Positions 34,889 to 46,039 of a DNA stretch of 64,000 nt are shown here, one piece after another. The notes under the pieces are model-generated. The model saw nothing but the letters and a program-made list of their open reading frames with translations, made no database searches and had not been told where the DNA came from. A program made the translations under genes and the position numbers. Source of the DNA: Brassica napus (lineage: Eukaryota > Streptophyta > Magnoliopsida > Brassicales > Brassicaceae); contig NC_063439.1 of NCBI RefSeq assembly GCF_020379485.1, positions 20,398,098 through 20,462,097 of the forward strand. Reading direction: 5' to 3'. The first letter of the stretch is position 1. Each line of letters starts with the position of its first letter.

Positions 34889-37305
34889 TCTTATATAATA
34901 AAGTTGGCTTTTCTCTCACCTCCTTCCTCCATGTCCTCAAAGAGAACGGGGCATTTCGCGACACGTGTCGCATCCCAAACCATTCACGCTTTTTTGTTAT
35001 ATAGTTCCGGTTCTCGACACACTTATTTGAACTGGGCTTTTATTACAATTACAGATTAAGCCCACATGGAATTAGGGTTAGTCTTCCATCATCCTCTTGC
35101 TCCTGCGACCTACACGATGAAATCCCACAGAGATGAAGATCGCCGTTTTGATCTCCGTAACATCTCAACAATCCATAAATATTTTCTTTACTTTGAGTTT
35201 TTTGTGATTGATCCACTCCTCCCACTTCAAACACAGTGTCAAGCTCTCAAATCGCAAAAACTAACAACTCTTCTCAACTCCTCCGGTGAAGTAACGCTCA
35301 GTTTTAATGTTTTTCAGTAACCAAAACCCATGATCCCACTATCGCCTCTTCATTGCCTATTTAATTTCTTTTTCATAACCTCTGGCGACCACATATATTT
35401 ACTCTCAGAGTGTGATCTCTAATTTCCTTACTGTATGCCGATTGATTATAGCTTAAACTCCTAGACAAGCTCTCGGCTTCATTTGTCCGAGTTGAATGCA
35501 GGACACTGTAGGGAGGTCGTTGAGGCTCCTTCGATTTTGGAAGTCTCTGAATGTCAAAGCAGGGTCGGCTGATGGGTGTTGATATGTTGCTGCTTGATTC
35601 CAAGGTATTTTGTTTTCGTCATTTACTTTACAAATTAGACATCACATAACGGATTATGTGAGAAAACCATGATCTGAAAGATATTTTCTCAGATGACTGC
35701 TTCATGCATCCATCAATGTTCACAAGCTAAACACCTTCAAGCACTTATTGAGTGAAGGATCTCTTTATGAGCTTAGTGTTTTTGAAGTAACCCGGATCAA
35801 ACCCAACTTCTGCTTTAGTTTTGTTGGTTTCGTATATCAATAGAGAGTTTTAGGTTCTAGAATTATGACCAACTCATGGTCTTGGCCAACAAGAATACTG
35901 ATTTACAAGGTTAGCTTTGTATTCCAAACTTAAAAGCTGCTCTATATATTTATTTGCATTCACAGTTGCTAGCATTTTAAACATATTCCAACGGCTGTTG
36001 TTGGAAAAATTATGGGGATTCGAACAGCTTACAGTGAAGAGAGTCAGAGTATACAGCGCAGGATGATCACCCTAATCATTGGTATATGACTACTTACATT
36101 CATTTATTTATTAAGCATACATAAGGTTGTCAGCGTGTCTTAAACTTTTCCACTATGTTTTCTCAGGAGCTCTGATGTATGCAAGTATTTGACGGCTTAG
36201 CTAAGCTCCTTGAAGAGAATTTGCTGAGTAGGAACGAAGAACCCGAGGTTTTGGTTGCAACTAACATCAACCCTAAATTAGTAGGCGGTAATACATTACC
36301 TCATGTCTTAAAAAAAGTTTTCGATTGTCTTAAAATGTTACTTGACTGTTTGAAATATTGTTTCAGCGGCTATTCCTGAATAAGACATCCACCACTCATT
36401 TATATTTAGATAATGAGTGTGTTGCTGGTGCAAGTTATCTTCAGAGGTAACCACTCATTTTTAAAACAATTAATATGCCTTTAATTATGTCGTCAAACTC
36501 ACCCAAAGAGTTTTTAAAACTAAGGGTGTGTTGCAGTAAGGAATGCTCAACCTCTAACCCGAAGAAGTATGTGTTGTCAAGAAAATTGAGCCATTGACTT
36601 TGGCCAAATTGCAGCGTGGATTCACATCATTCACATGTGTTTCATGCAATGAGGAGAACGTTGCTGGAGTTATAAGGTAATCTATCCTGACCAAAGCCAC
36701 CTTTGTTACTTTTAATTCACAAATCCACCACCAATCTAGGTTCTAAATTAAGACATTGCTTTGAACAATATTTACTAACGTGTCCAGATGAGCGTCTCTG
36801 ATGCTACTGAAACTTCGAATTTTGTTGCTTTGACACTGAAGTCACTAAACTGAACAATATACGTGATGCCGATGTCCCAACGAGCAGGTATATATTTGTT
36901 AGCTACTAGAACTTAACGTTTCTCTATTTGGGCTGTGTACTTATATTATTGCATCCGGTTGCTTATCAAGGGAGGTGGTGGACAAAACCCCAGGATTGGG
37001 ACCTTCTACTAGGTCTACATGGATGGTTACTCAGGAAAGAAGCCACAGACTGACTAACTTAGAAAGAAGTGGAGCTTTTTGGAAAAAAAAAAAAAAAAAG
37101 AAGAACGAAGAAAGAAGAAAGAAGAAAGAAGTGGAGCTTCGATTACAAAAAATAATGACCTGTACGTTGCTTTTCTTTGAAAATAATATTTCCAGGCACT
37201 GAAGTCTGAGTACTTCAAAACTTTGACATATTTTGATTTTATGTTTACTTTTTTCGTAAATGCACCGTCTCAGACGTTTTGCAGTTGAAAAATAAAAAGA
37301 AAAGT
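34889..37305 (+). mobile_element. Helitron 5' segment carrying an RPA1-like gene remnant
   Basis: The sequence TCTTATATAATAAAGTTGGC at 34889, followed within 100 bases by CGACACGTGTCGC, is a typical Brassicaceae Helitron 5' end, and the preceding base is A. No hairpin plus CTAG is seen before 37305. The 3' end may be the one at 51499-51502, with other elements inserted between, or it may be lost. A purine microsatellite lies at about 37081-37130. Confidence 0.55.
35690..36900 (+). pseudogene. Replication protein A large subunit-like (RPA1/DUF223) pseudogene
   Basis: Separated exon-like blocks follow the order of plant RPA1-like OB-fold proteins: LNTFKHLLSEGSLYELSVFE (about 35725-35790), NYDQLMVLANKNTDLQG (about 35865-35912), LAKLLEENLL with LVATNINPKLVGG (36179-36286), RLFLNKT-type and YLDNECVAGASYLQ (about 36365-36448), then FTCVSCNEENVAGVIRY and MSVSDATETSNFVAF (to about 36895). 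Introns with GT/AG borders are still visible. The last block needs a frameshift, no start region or complete C-terminus is seen, and stops intervene. RPA-like genes are known passengers of plant Helitrons, which agrees with the Helitron end upstream. Confidence 0.7.
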
Positions 37306-38225
37306 TGATTCTCCACTACTATTTGTATTGTCCTACTCCTACCAAATCGTAATCACATCTATACTATAAATAAGATGAATATTGGCTGCACACTGCATAT
37401 TTACAACAATCTGCCTGATATTTACTTACTAAATCATTACGAACACTAAATAGGCACCTATCATCCTCTTTGGCCAATCTGAACTTATTTAACAGCTATG
37501 AAGACAATATATATTTTAAACAATATAAAAAGATAGATAGAGAGATTGTGATTCCAGTCATCGATATATATTGTAACATTTTTAAAACAGAAATTGGTAA
37601 GAGTTGAGTTCAGGCCAGTATATTTAAATTTAATGTTCTCAGTACGAACATGCAACAAGTAACTCATGCCAAAACCCAGTTTAACAATCAGATGAATAAA
37701 ACAGGTAAACTCATCAAACAAATGTAAGAAACAAACTACTGAAACTGAACCAAGTAAGAGTATGTTAACACTTAACACCTACTCTCTCACAACAAACACA
37801 CAGTGTCATGCCTAGGTGTTTGAGGGGCCTAAGGCTAGAGTAAAAACATTTCCATAATTAGTAACAAAAATCTATTATAAAAAACCTTACAAACATTATG
37901 TATTTAATATTTATAAATTCATATGAAAAATGGTCATATTATTTCTTAAAAGAATACAAACCACATAGTTTATTAAACCAAAAATACAAAACTTGAAATT
38001 ATCTATGAAGATTTTATAATTATTTAATGGGTTTTTGCATCGTATGACTACGTTAACTTATTATATTAGGTAAATGGCTATGCTTCTGTTCACATTTTCA
38101 TAATGACGAAAATAGGCCTATTATCATAAAATATTGATACCTAGGGTTTAGGCTAAAAAAGTTTTTGGGTCTGACACACCGCGGAGCTAGCCGGTAAAAC
38201 TCCCTTGCAATTAATGATTATGCGC
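37306..38225. repeat. 0.92-kb direct repeat, copy 2
   Basis: It is the partner of 33560-34482, about 99 percent identical by eye. Differences include CATAG/GATAG, GGCCAAA/GGCCTAA, GGGTGTG/GGGTCTG and loss of a 3-base TTC. Homology stops abruptly at 38225, just upstream of the ULP1-like gene of the MULE. Confidence 0.85.
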
Positions 38226-38372
38226 GTGACAACTGTTACTGAATAAACTTTCCGACATTTTCAAAGAATTTTATTGTTTCATTTTCTTCTTTCATTGGCT
38301 TTTCGTCTTTCGCAGATCTTTGTGTGTTCTATTCACCTTCCCCAAAAAATTTCACTACAAAATTCCAAGGCG

Positions 38373-41300
38373 ATGAATCCGTCTGTTCAATTTCCTGAAG
38401 ATCAAGTCGAAGAAACAAGGATGAATCTGCCTGGTATGATGTTCGCCGACGGCGAGGAGCCCGTGGGAGTTAGGGTTCTTACATACCAGTCTTCTCGCGC
38501 AATTAACTCCATTTTGAGTGCTCTCGATGAAGAGGAGATTCAGTTTATCCGACAATCTTCCTTTGGTAAGCTAGTCGATATTGGTGACAAACCCGGCTTC
38601 TCAGGTAGATTTGCCCGATTCCTTCTTTCCAGGCAACTTAAAGTTGAGAAGAAATATGAAGCTTGGTTCCGATTTGCTGGGAAGCCCATAATATTTTCCC
38701 TCCGAGAGTTTGCTATCGTCACCGGTCTTCCATGTGGCGAGTTTCCCAAAAAACAGAAGCTGAAGAAGAAGAAAAAGATTAACGACAAACCCTACTGGCC
38801 TGAGCTCTTCGGAAGTGTCGAAGAGCTGCGTGTGTCGAAGGCAGTTAAGATGCTGCGAAAAAAAACCGTCACCGACAAAGATATCCGGATAAAATTGGCC
38901 TGTCTGGCAATTGTATCATCTGTTTTGTTATCTACTAATCTGAAGATGAAGATGTTGAAGGAACACGCTGAGTTGCTTGAGGACATCGACGAATTCTTTT
39001 CTTTCCCTTGGGGTCGGTTAGCATTTGATATGTTGATGACTAGTATCAAAAAAAAGGATGAGATCTCCCTGTCCCAAAATTCAGTAGCTCTCAAAAGCTT
39101 TGCTTTGGCCTTGCAGCTCATAATTGTCGAAGCTGTTCCTTCGCTCACGGAAGTAGTGCAAGAGTCTTGTTCCTCATCTGAGTCTGATAGCGATGAAGAT
39201 GATGTTGATCGCAGTACAAGGAAGACAAAGAAGAAGACTTTAAGTCCTGCACATGCTCGCGAAGTTGACAAGAAAGAAGAGGTATGGTCCCCACTCGTAT
39301 AGTCCACTTATGTAGGATATGAATTAATTACTATATTAGCTTTAATGTTGTTTCGTCGTTTATTGGTATGTTATGTTATGGTGCGGAGTATAATACCTCA
39401 AGACCCAGCTAGGCCGGTGGACGAGTCTGTGCTTGTATGGTCCGATGAAGTTAATGACGCAAAAGTATCGTTTATGCTTTGTTGCATAAACGATAACCAT
39501 ATCTTTACAAAAGATATGTTCAGAGGAGGGGTAACAAAAGCTGATGTGGAAAGAATGCGTGAGAAGGCTAAAACAGCAGGGAAAAAGAAAGGAATCCCGA
39601 GAAAGGATAAAGCTCCACCAGTTTGCATGGAAGGCGATATCAGAATAACGTCTATTGTAAATGCCATACTGCGACCGGAGGTAAACAGGATCGATGGGAA
39701 TATTGCTGATGTTGTTTCTTCAGTTAAAGAGGTGTCTGCCCAGTCTGTTGGATGTGAAAATAAGGTTATTGCAATAGTTGAAGGAATGTTGCAGTCTTTC
39801 AAGACTGAGATGATGAAATTTATGCCGACTTTACATACACAATCAGCTTTTGCGCATCCAAACTCAACTGCAGCGGGTGAAGAACCGGGAGTGGAAGGTG
39901 TTCCTTCAAAGACGACTCCCATTCCTCTTGATGATAATGATGAGATAATCGAAAATGTGATGGAAAACATTAGTCATTACTCAACGCCACCTGCTGCAGA
40001 AAACGAATGCCCGGTAAGTGGTAATCCTCACACTTTAGTTATTTACTCTCTTTGTGGTTCTCCATGTTAAGTAAACTGTTGGGAAGTCAATTTGGGATAG
40101 TAAAATATCCGGAACCCTATATATATAGCGTGATTACGTAGTTTATATCCGGATATTGAACAACGCATTATCAAATTTACATTCCTTATTAGCTGGATGT
40201 ATATATACGGCCTGTGAACGTGTTAATGTTGTCATTTCAGGGATCACCTGGTAAATCATGCTCCCAAAAATCGGTCAACCCTTTCGATGGAGCTGCGGAT
40301 GACCACAACAGTGGAAATCAAATGATGGAGAACGAGGCGGTAAGTTTTGAAATTCGTTCATGCCTTTATAAACTTCTTAGGCGTCTTTTATATTACCCCA
40401 TTGTGTTCATTATCGACATGATACGTCTCCACTATCAGATATCATTTTTCCCCCAAAATTATAAATAACGCGTCTTCATATACATAAGTTCTAAATTAAA
40501 ATTTTATCAACATACCTTTTTAGCAAGCAATTTCTTTTAGTATCTGCGTATTCAAAATTCAAAAATGTATTTTTAACGGTCAATTTGTCCATCTGTTATG
40601 AACCCCGCTTCGCTTAGGTGCATGTTCAACCTGAATCTATCCACAAGCATCTGTCTAACATGCATTCGAATGGAAAAGGGGGGAAGTCCGTGGAAGATCA
40701 ATCATCGAGGTCTGGTCATAGCCAGACGGAACAACAGGTTGATCCAATTGTATGATCACATCCTCTCCTCCCATATTTCATTCAATTATTACTTTGTTTC
40801 TATATTATTGTTTGACGGCTGCTACTATGTGTTGTATATTGTATTCGACTGCAGGTTCCGTCATTCTCACTTGGCCTAACTCAAGAGCTTCGCGAACATC
40901 CTGATGAAGATGATGATGAGATGGGAGAGAACGAAGATCAGGGTGGTGGGAAAGGCAATGGAGAGGTTGTAGTAGATGGAGGAGAGGCATTACTGTGCCG
41001 TAAGAGCAAGCGCATACGCACCGTCCCACCTCAGTTGCTCACCGACTACCAATGTGGAACTGCGTTACTTAACCGTGCAAGAGAAGGCCAGATTTTTGGT
41101 AATGGTGCTTATGATGTAGGAGTTATTCATGAAAAGTATAGCCGTCTGAAGATTCTACTCAAGAAAGATTGGTATGAACCTTTATAATGTAGTACTGTTA
41201 TTCGTATTTTTTTTGTTATTATTAAAACTGTGGTAAAAATGACTGACGTTTTGGAAAATGTTTTCCTTTCAGCGTTATAAACGTCGCTGGCCTATCCGTC

Positions 41301-42049
41301 ACAGGGAAGGACATCACGGACATTGGAGAAAGAAACCGGTTTCTCCCAGGCAGAGTATGTAACGTTAGATTTCAAACTTATAGTGAATTAATCTTTCTAC
41401 CCATTTTGGATCACCAGTGTCCTGCTGTTTACAGGTTATGGACATTCTTCTGAGGGTAGTTTCTGCATCTGTGAACAACAAAATTTGTGCTACCTCACAT
41501 TCCTCTCCTGTTTTCCTGGATAGTGGACTTCAAGTTTTGTTGGCTAGGAACTTTCAAAAGTTCAGGAGAGCAAAGTCCGGAACTCCGTATATATTCACAA
41601 AGGCCATCGTCGATATGGTGGTGAAGAGTTTGAATTCTAACACTGCTGCCTCACGGTTCTACATGCCTCTCTCCCTGAGCCGGAAACACTGGGTCGGAAT
41701 TTCCGTTGATTTCAATGCAGGAAAAATATATGTTCTTGATTGCAATCCGGAGGTTACGAACGCAAACGTTTTAACCAAGGAGGTTGCCCCCCTATGTGAA
41801 ATGTTCCCATGCTTGCTGAAACACTGTGGTTGCTTGCCTGACTATCTGGAGACGGCCCTCGCTGTTGAGACAGTAAAAGGTGTGGTGCACAACACCAACC
41901 CCGCAGAAGCGGCCTTGACTGCTTGTTTGTTGATGTGTACTCATGCGCTCTATGGGCCAGAAAGTTGTAGTACTATCACTCCATCAATCATTCCCGACGA
42001 GTCACAAAGGGTAGCTGTGCTGATTTATGAGTTCCACAAGAAGCTCTAG
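38373..42049 (+). CDS. ULP1-like (DUF1985 plus C48-type) protein of a KI MULE
   Basis: Exons are read as 38373-39281, about 39345-40013, 40241-40339, 40618-40749, 40855-41171, 41273-41354 and 41435-42049; the start of exon 2 is uncertain. I chose the ATG at 38373 (MNPSVQFPEDQVEETRM) over an upstream in-frame Met at 38274 because the upstream stretch looks like leader. The N-terminal half has the DUF1985 signature FSLREFAIVTGLPCG. An acidic Ser/Asp stretch and low-complexity linkers follow. The C-terminus has the ULP1 histidine and aspartate contexts RKHWVGISVD and IYVLDCNPEV. At the position where active proteases have Gly-Asp-Cys-Gly, this protein reads NPAEAALTACLL, so the catalytic Cys appears replaced. 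Peptidase activity is therefore doubtful. No premature stop was found. Confidence 0.75.
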
Positions 42050-42899
42050 TGTGTTCCGCTGTTGTTGTTGTTAAACTCTGTTTACGGTTGAAGCCATAAT
42101 ACCGTCTTTCCTTTGGTGTGTTTTTAAAATGTCTATGCTTCTGATTTGAACTATACTTACTATCTTCATTATGGTTTAATTTGCTGTTCGAGTTGGTGGT
42201 CTCTGTCATTTTCCTAACTACTTCTGTTTGCTTCCGTAATCTTGAGTCATGTATGTCATATGTTTGTTTTACTTCCTATGCTATACTTTCCGTTACTGAA
42301 ACACTTGTTAACAGATTTATACTACTGTTTTAGGGTCAACGGCCAACACGAATAATTACTCTGTTGTTGGGGTCGCATTTTAACGGCGCTGATATTCAGA
42401 TATAATACACAAACACGGATATAATACAGAAATACGGTTATGTTAGTTAATAAACTGTTATATATGTGGAAAGGAAATTGTTGGTCTAAAATCCACTTGG
42501 TCTGGTTAGCAAGGAGGAACTTGATTTTTAATTTAAATAATATTTTACATTAACATCTTAAAGAGTGTCTTACAGATATTTTACATTACACACTCAAACT
42601 TAACATCCCTTCTACCCTGCTTCGATTAATGCATACCAAAACAGATGAAAACGAAACATGTGACCATACCATTGAACTACATCCCCCAACCACCAAAATA
42701 CTACACTTCATGGAAAAACCATCAACAACCCAAAAACAACATATGACCTCAGCATCGTCAGACTTATTTATAAAAGAAACGTTGAAGCTTAACGTTCAGC
42801 TCCTCCATTGTTGCCCTCCTCTCCAGGGCCCTGTTGGATGTTGTCAGCATTTGTTTCGCCTGCCACCTCCTCTCCTGTACCCAGATTGCCCTGCCTCGA
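42050..42899. other. 3' region between convergent MULE genes
   Basis: No gene is supported. It holds the presumed 3' UTRs of the ULP1-like gene and of the minus-strand remnant downstream. A 115-codon plus-strand frame (42629-42976) is antisense low-complexity sequence and is not called. Confidence 0.4.
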
Positions 42900-44273
42900 C
42901 GATTCACCTGTTTATTTTTCAATTAAAACGAGGTAAAGTTATAAGTTTAGAACGGAGGGTAACAGCAACCATGTAAATACTACCTTTTTCCTGGTTCAGT
43001 GGGTTTCCTAAACCACTGTTTTCGACCTTGTAGAAGTTAACTTCACTCCCTGTTTCGTCCTTTGTTTTACCATGAGCGGAGGAACCCGTAGATGATGCTT
43101 GAATACTGTTCGTGTTTCTTGGAAACACGGGAACATTAGAAGGTACTATATTGAGCTCATTGGGTCCGTACCCCACGTACTCCGACCCCGGAACTCCATA
43201 TATCCTTTGTAGATGAACTGCATAGCTCGAATTCATTACATTTTCCCAATAATCTGGACGGGTCTCTGTGGCTCCAACGTGGGTTGCAAAAGATTGCGTA
43301 TCATAGGGATGTGGAGGAAGTGATGTCCTGTTATGTGCCCCAGTGCTGAGCGGGCGAAATTCGCTAAAGTTGACGGTACTTAATGCGGGTGCTACGGAAT
43401 AACCATTTATAAGATAATGTTAGTTTATCACGTAATGTATCTGGATCCTTTCATAAAAATCACGAATCACTTAAATAAGACGGTTTTTTCTCTTACCATA
43501 ACCGATGGCCATATTTGCCCTAAATCTGTCTCCGTCTGTGCGTCCACCAGTTGGCACTATGTGATCTCCAGATTCAACGGCTGGTCCCAAATTGAGGTCA
43601 AGACTGTTTTAGCTTTCTCTATCTCAAGCGAAAATCGGTATAGGAGCACCATTTCATCTTCGTTGAAGACCTCAGCCATTACGCTTTGACTACACAGAAA
43701 CTCGTTGCCTCTAATCATACCTGGAAAGGGGATTTATACACCGCAATATTATTTAAAAATGACAAACCCGTGAAGGTCACAGCATAAGTAGAAAATTGTA
43801 TGTTTCGACGTAAACTGTAAGAAGTGTTTACCCAAAATAGCGGCCATGTGTTGCTCCTCGGAGACACCTTCGCCAAGAAAATGTCGACGTCCGATGGTAA
43901 AAGGCGATCTACATCTGAACTGGTATGTAGCCACTTCCTCCGCCCCGAATATTACACACAACCTAGGTTCAGTATTCCACTCGTGAACGCAGATCATCAT
44001 CTCAACATCTGCAGTTGTGAGAATGTTTTGAGGTGGGGGGTTTGTAGCTCCATCTGGTTCCACCATCCATGGTGGCAGCTGGAAGGTTAGTAGCAGAGGA
44101 GTTTCAGCACGAAGCCTAAAAACACCTCTCACCATACCCTTAACGGCCTCAACATGGTCACTTCTCCCCACTAGAATATCATGTGGTGGCACGGCAGAAT
44201 CCTGATCGAATCTCCACACTCCTTCAAGCGATTTTCTCCATTGACCCTTCACAACATGGACAAGACGCGACAT
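42900..44273 (-). pseudogene. Second copy of the MULE N-terminal (PB1-like) module
   Basis: The minus strand from 44273 encodes MSRLVHVVKGQWRKSLEGVW and continues through TTADVEMMICVHEWN, YQFRCRSPFTIGRRHF and EEQHMAAI, followed by an intron. After it, about 43721-43500 reads SVMAEVFNEDEMVLLYRFSL, then needs a frameshift to reach DLNLGPAVESGDHIVPTGG. A last block to about 42919 reads VMNSSYAVHLQRIYG and PLNQEKG. The same module order occurs at 49685-48960 in front of the transposase (GQLVRISIGEW, FVMSVQEW, YQFLCRTPF, LILIYRLSYEIEKA). This copy has no transposase core, so it is a partial duplicate or a separate derived gene, broken by at least one frameshift. Confidence 0.6.
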
Positions 44274-46039
44274 CTGCAGATTGTGATAACGACGATGATG
44301 AATATAGTATCATTTCAATTCTAAGAATACATATTATAAAGTAAGGGTGAATCAGAGGTTGAAGGAAATAACAATATGGTGAGATAGAAGATAACGATCT
44401 CTTAAACTATATATCACTTACAGTTTCTGGATCTTAAAGAGTTAAAGCACTTCCAGTGAGCTGTAGTTATTTTCAGATTGCTGGGCTACAATCCGGTGTT
44501 TTTAGACTACTTAGTTGAGGTAACTAAAGATTGTGGGACTACCTATATATAGCAAAATACACACTCTAACAACCGGACTTAACCTACACTTGTCGGTTAA
44601 ATATGAAAATCTAACCCATATCTCTGCATTTAATGTCCGCAGTCTATCTAGGGATAGGGTATCATCATGACTTACTTTTCTGACATGACAACACATCTCT
44701 GTAATTCCATTCATTATTTATAGAGTCATTATCATCACGGTTTACGAACTCAAAATCTTCTTTACTAAGCTAAGAAAACAAAATATCTTCAACAGTTAGC
44801 CATTAAGTCTACGTGTCATAACACTAACCTGGTTTGTAACTTGGGTCAAACTGTCGAAACTACATCAGCTCCACTATTGCAGTTTCTCAATTTAATTGCA
44901 TGGATTTGTGTGTTGTTATTTTCTTGATACGCTAACTTTCATCATTGTAGAAGTTAATTTAGAAAAATCACAAAAGCTTTTTCAACGTTGTACTAAATGC
45001 ATTGTCTTCAGGATTCGGTTTGGAACCCTAGTATTTTGCATAAAAAAAAATGACCGTATAAATTATGCTGTCTAACATATCCGGATACTAAAAAATTATA
45101 TGGAAAACGAAATGCGTCCCCGGCTATATCTATATTTATGGAGATTTATAGACAACTCTGCATTGTATTTGACATTATTTAATGATTGCTAACTTCAAGC
45201 TCAAAGTAATACGAAAACTGTAAATATTTGTTCTCAATTATCATTAGTGCATCGTCTATTATCTATGTCCCCATACATTATTTCTGTCGTAAGCTATACC
45301 TACAAACTCTTTCAAGGATTTATAACATTCTATCCGGAGTCGCAAATTTGGTGCAAGTTACTAACGTTTTTCGGGCTATTTGTTTCCATTTATAATATAG
45401 GAATATCACTTTCAGGACATTTGCAAGTATTGGACATGTTCGCTGTTTCCATAAACGCTTAAACATCCGATTATAGGTTCTGTGGCCTGCTATTCTAATT
45501 TTTATCCTGCTATCTAGCTTTCTCGCCGGTTAATTGTTAGTTTTTGGAAATCACTATTTACACGCTTAAAGTATGCTTTTGAAAACAACAGGAGTGATAG
45601 AGAGAAATAAAACTTCATTCTCCCTTTATATGCTGCTTAACATATGCTTATTTTACAGATAATGTCACCAAACAAAAGGAAGTTGTCATTATTTATTGTA
45701 TAAACTCGGGATACTACATAAACCTGCCTCATCCCCAAACTTTTTTATATAATACATTGCCACTACTGCGGCATTTATTACAGTTATACAGACCACGACT
45801 TCTTCCATACACCTTCATCATCCGAGTAGACAACTTCCGTTAACAACGCGTTAAGCCACATCATATTGCCATTTTGCAAGTCGCGCGGTTGTGGCCAGCG
45901 CACTTGCATCTACTGCACATAGTTCGCTTTTTCTTTCCTTGCATCTGCAATCAACATACTTTAAATTATGAACTAAATGTTCTTATGATGTATAATTTAC
46001 ACGGGAAACAACTAAATTCCACATAAGTTATATTACAAC
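44274..46039. other. Internal MULE sequence without supported genes
   Basis: The first ~40 bases (ACGACGATGATGAATATAGT) resemble 49700-49730 upstream of the other PB1-like copy, which shows that the duplicated unit includes upstream DNA. The rest has only short open frames. 45840-45960 probably contains the terminal exon or 3' UTR of the transposase gene. Confidence 0.45.

Noticed and set aside
33560..38225. LTR retrotransposon with 0.92-kb LTRs
   Set aside because: The repeats lack TG...CA ends, no primer-binding site or polypurine tract is evident, and no gag or pol is encoded between them.
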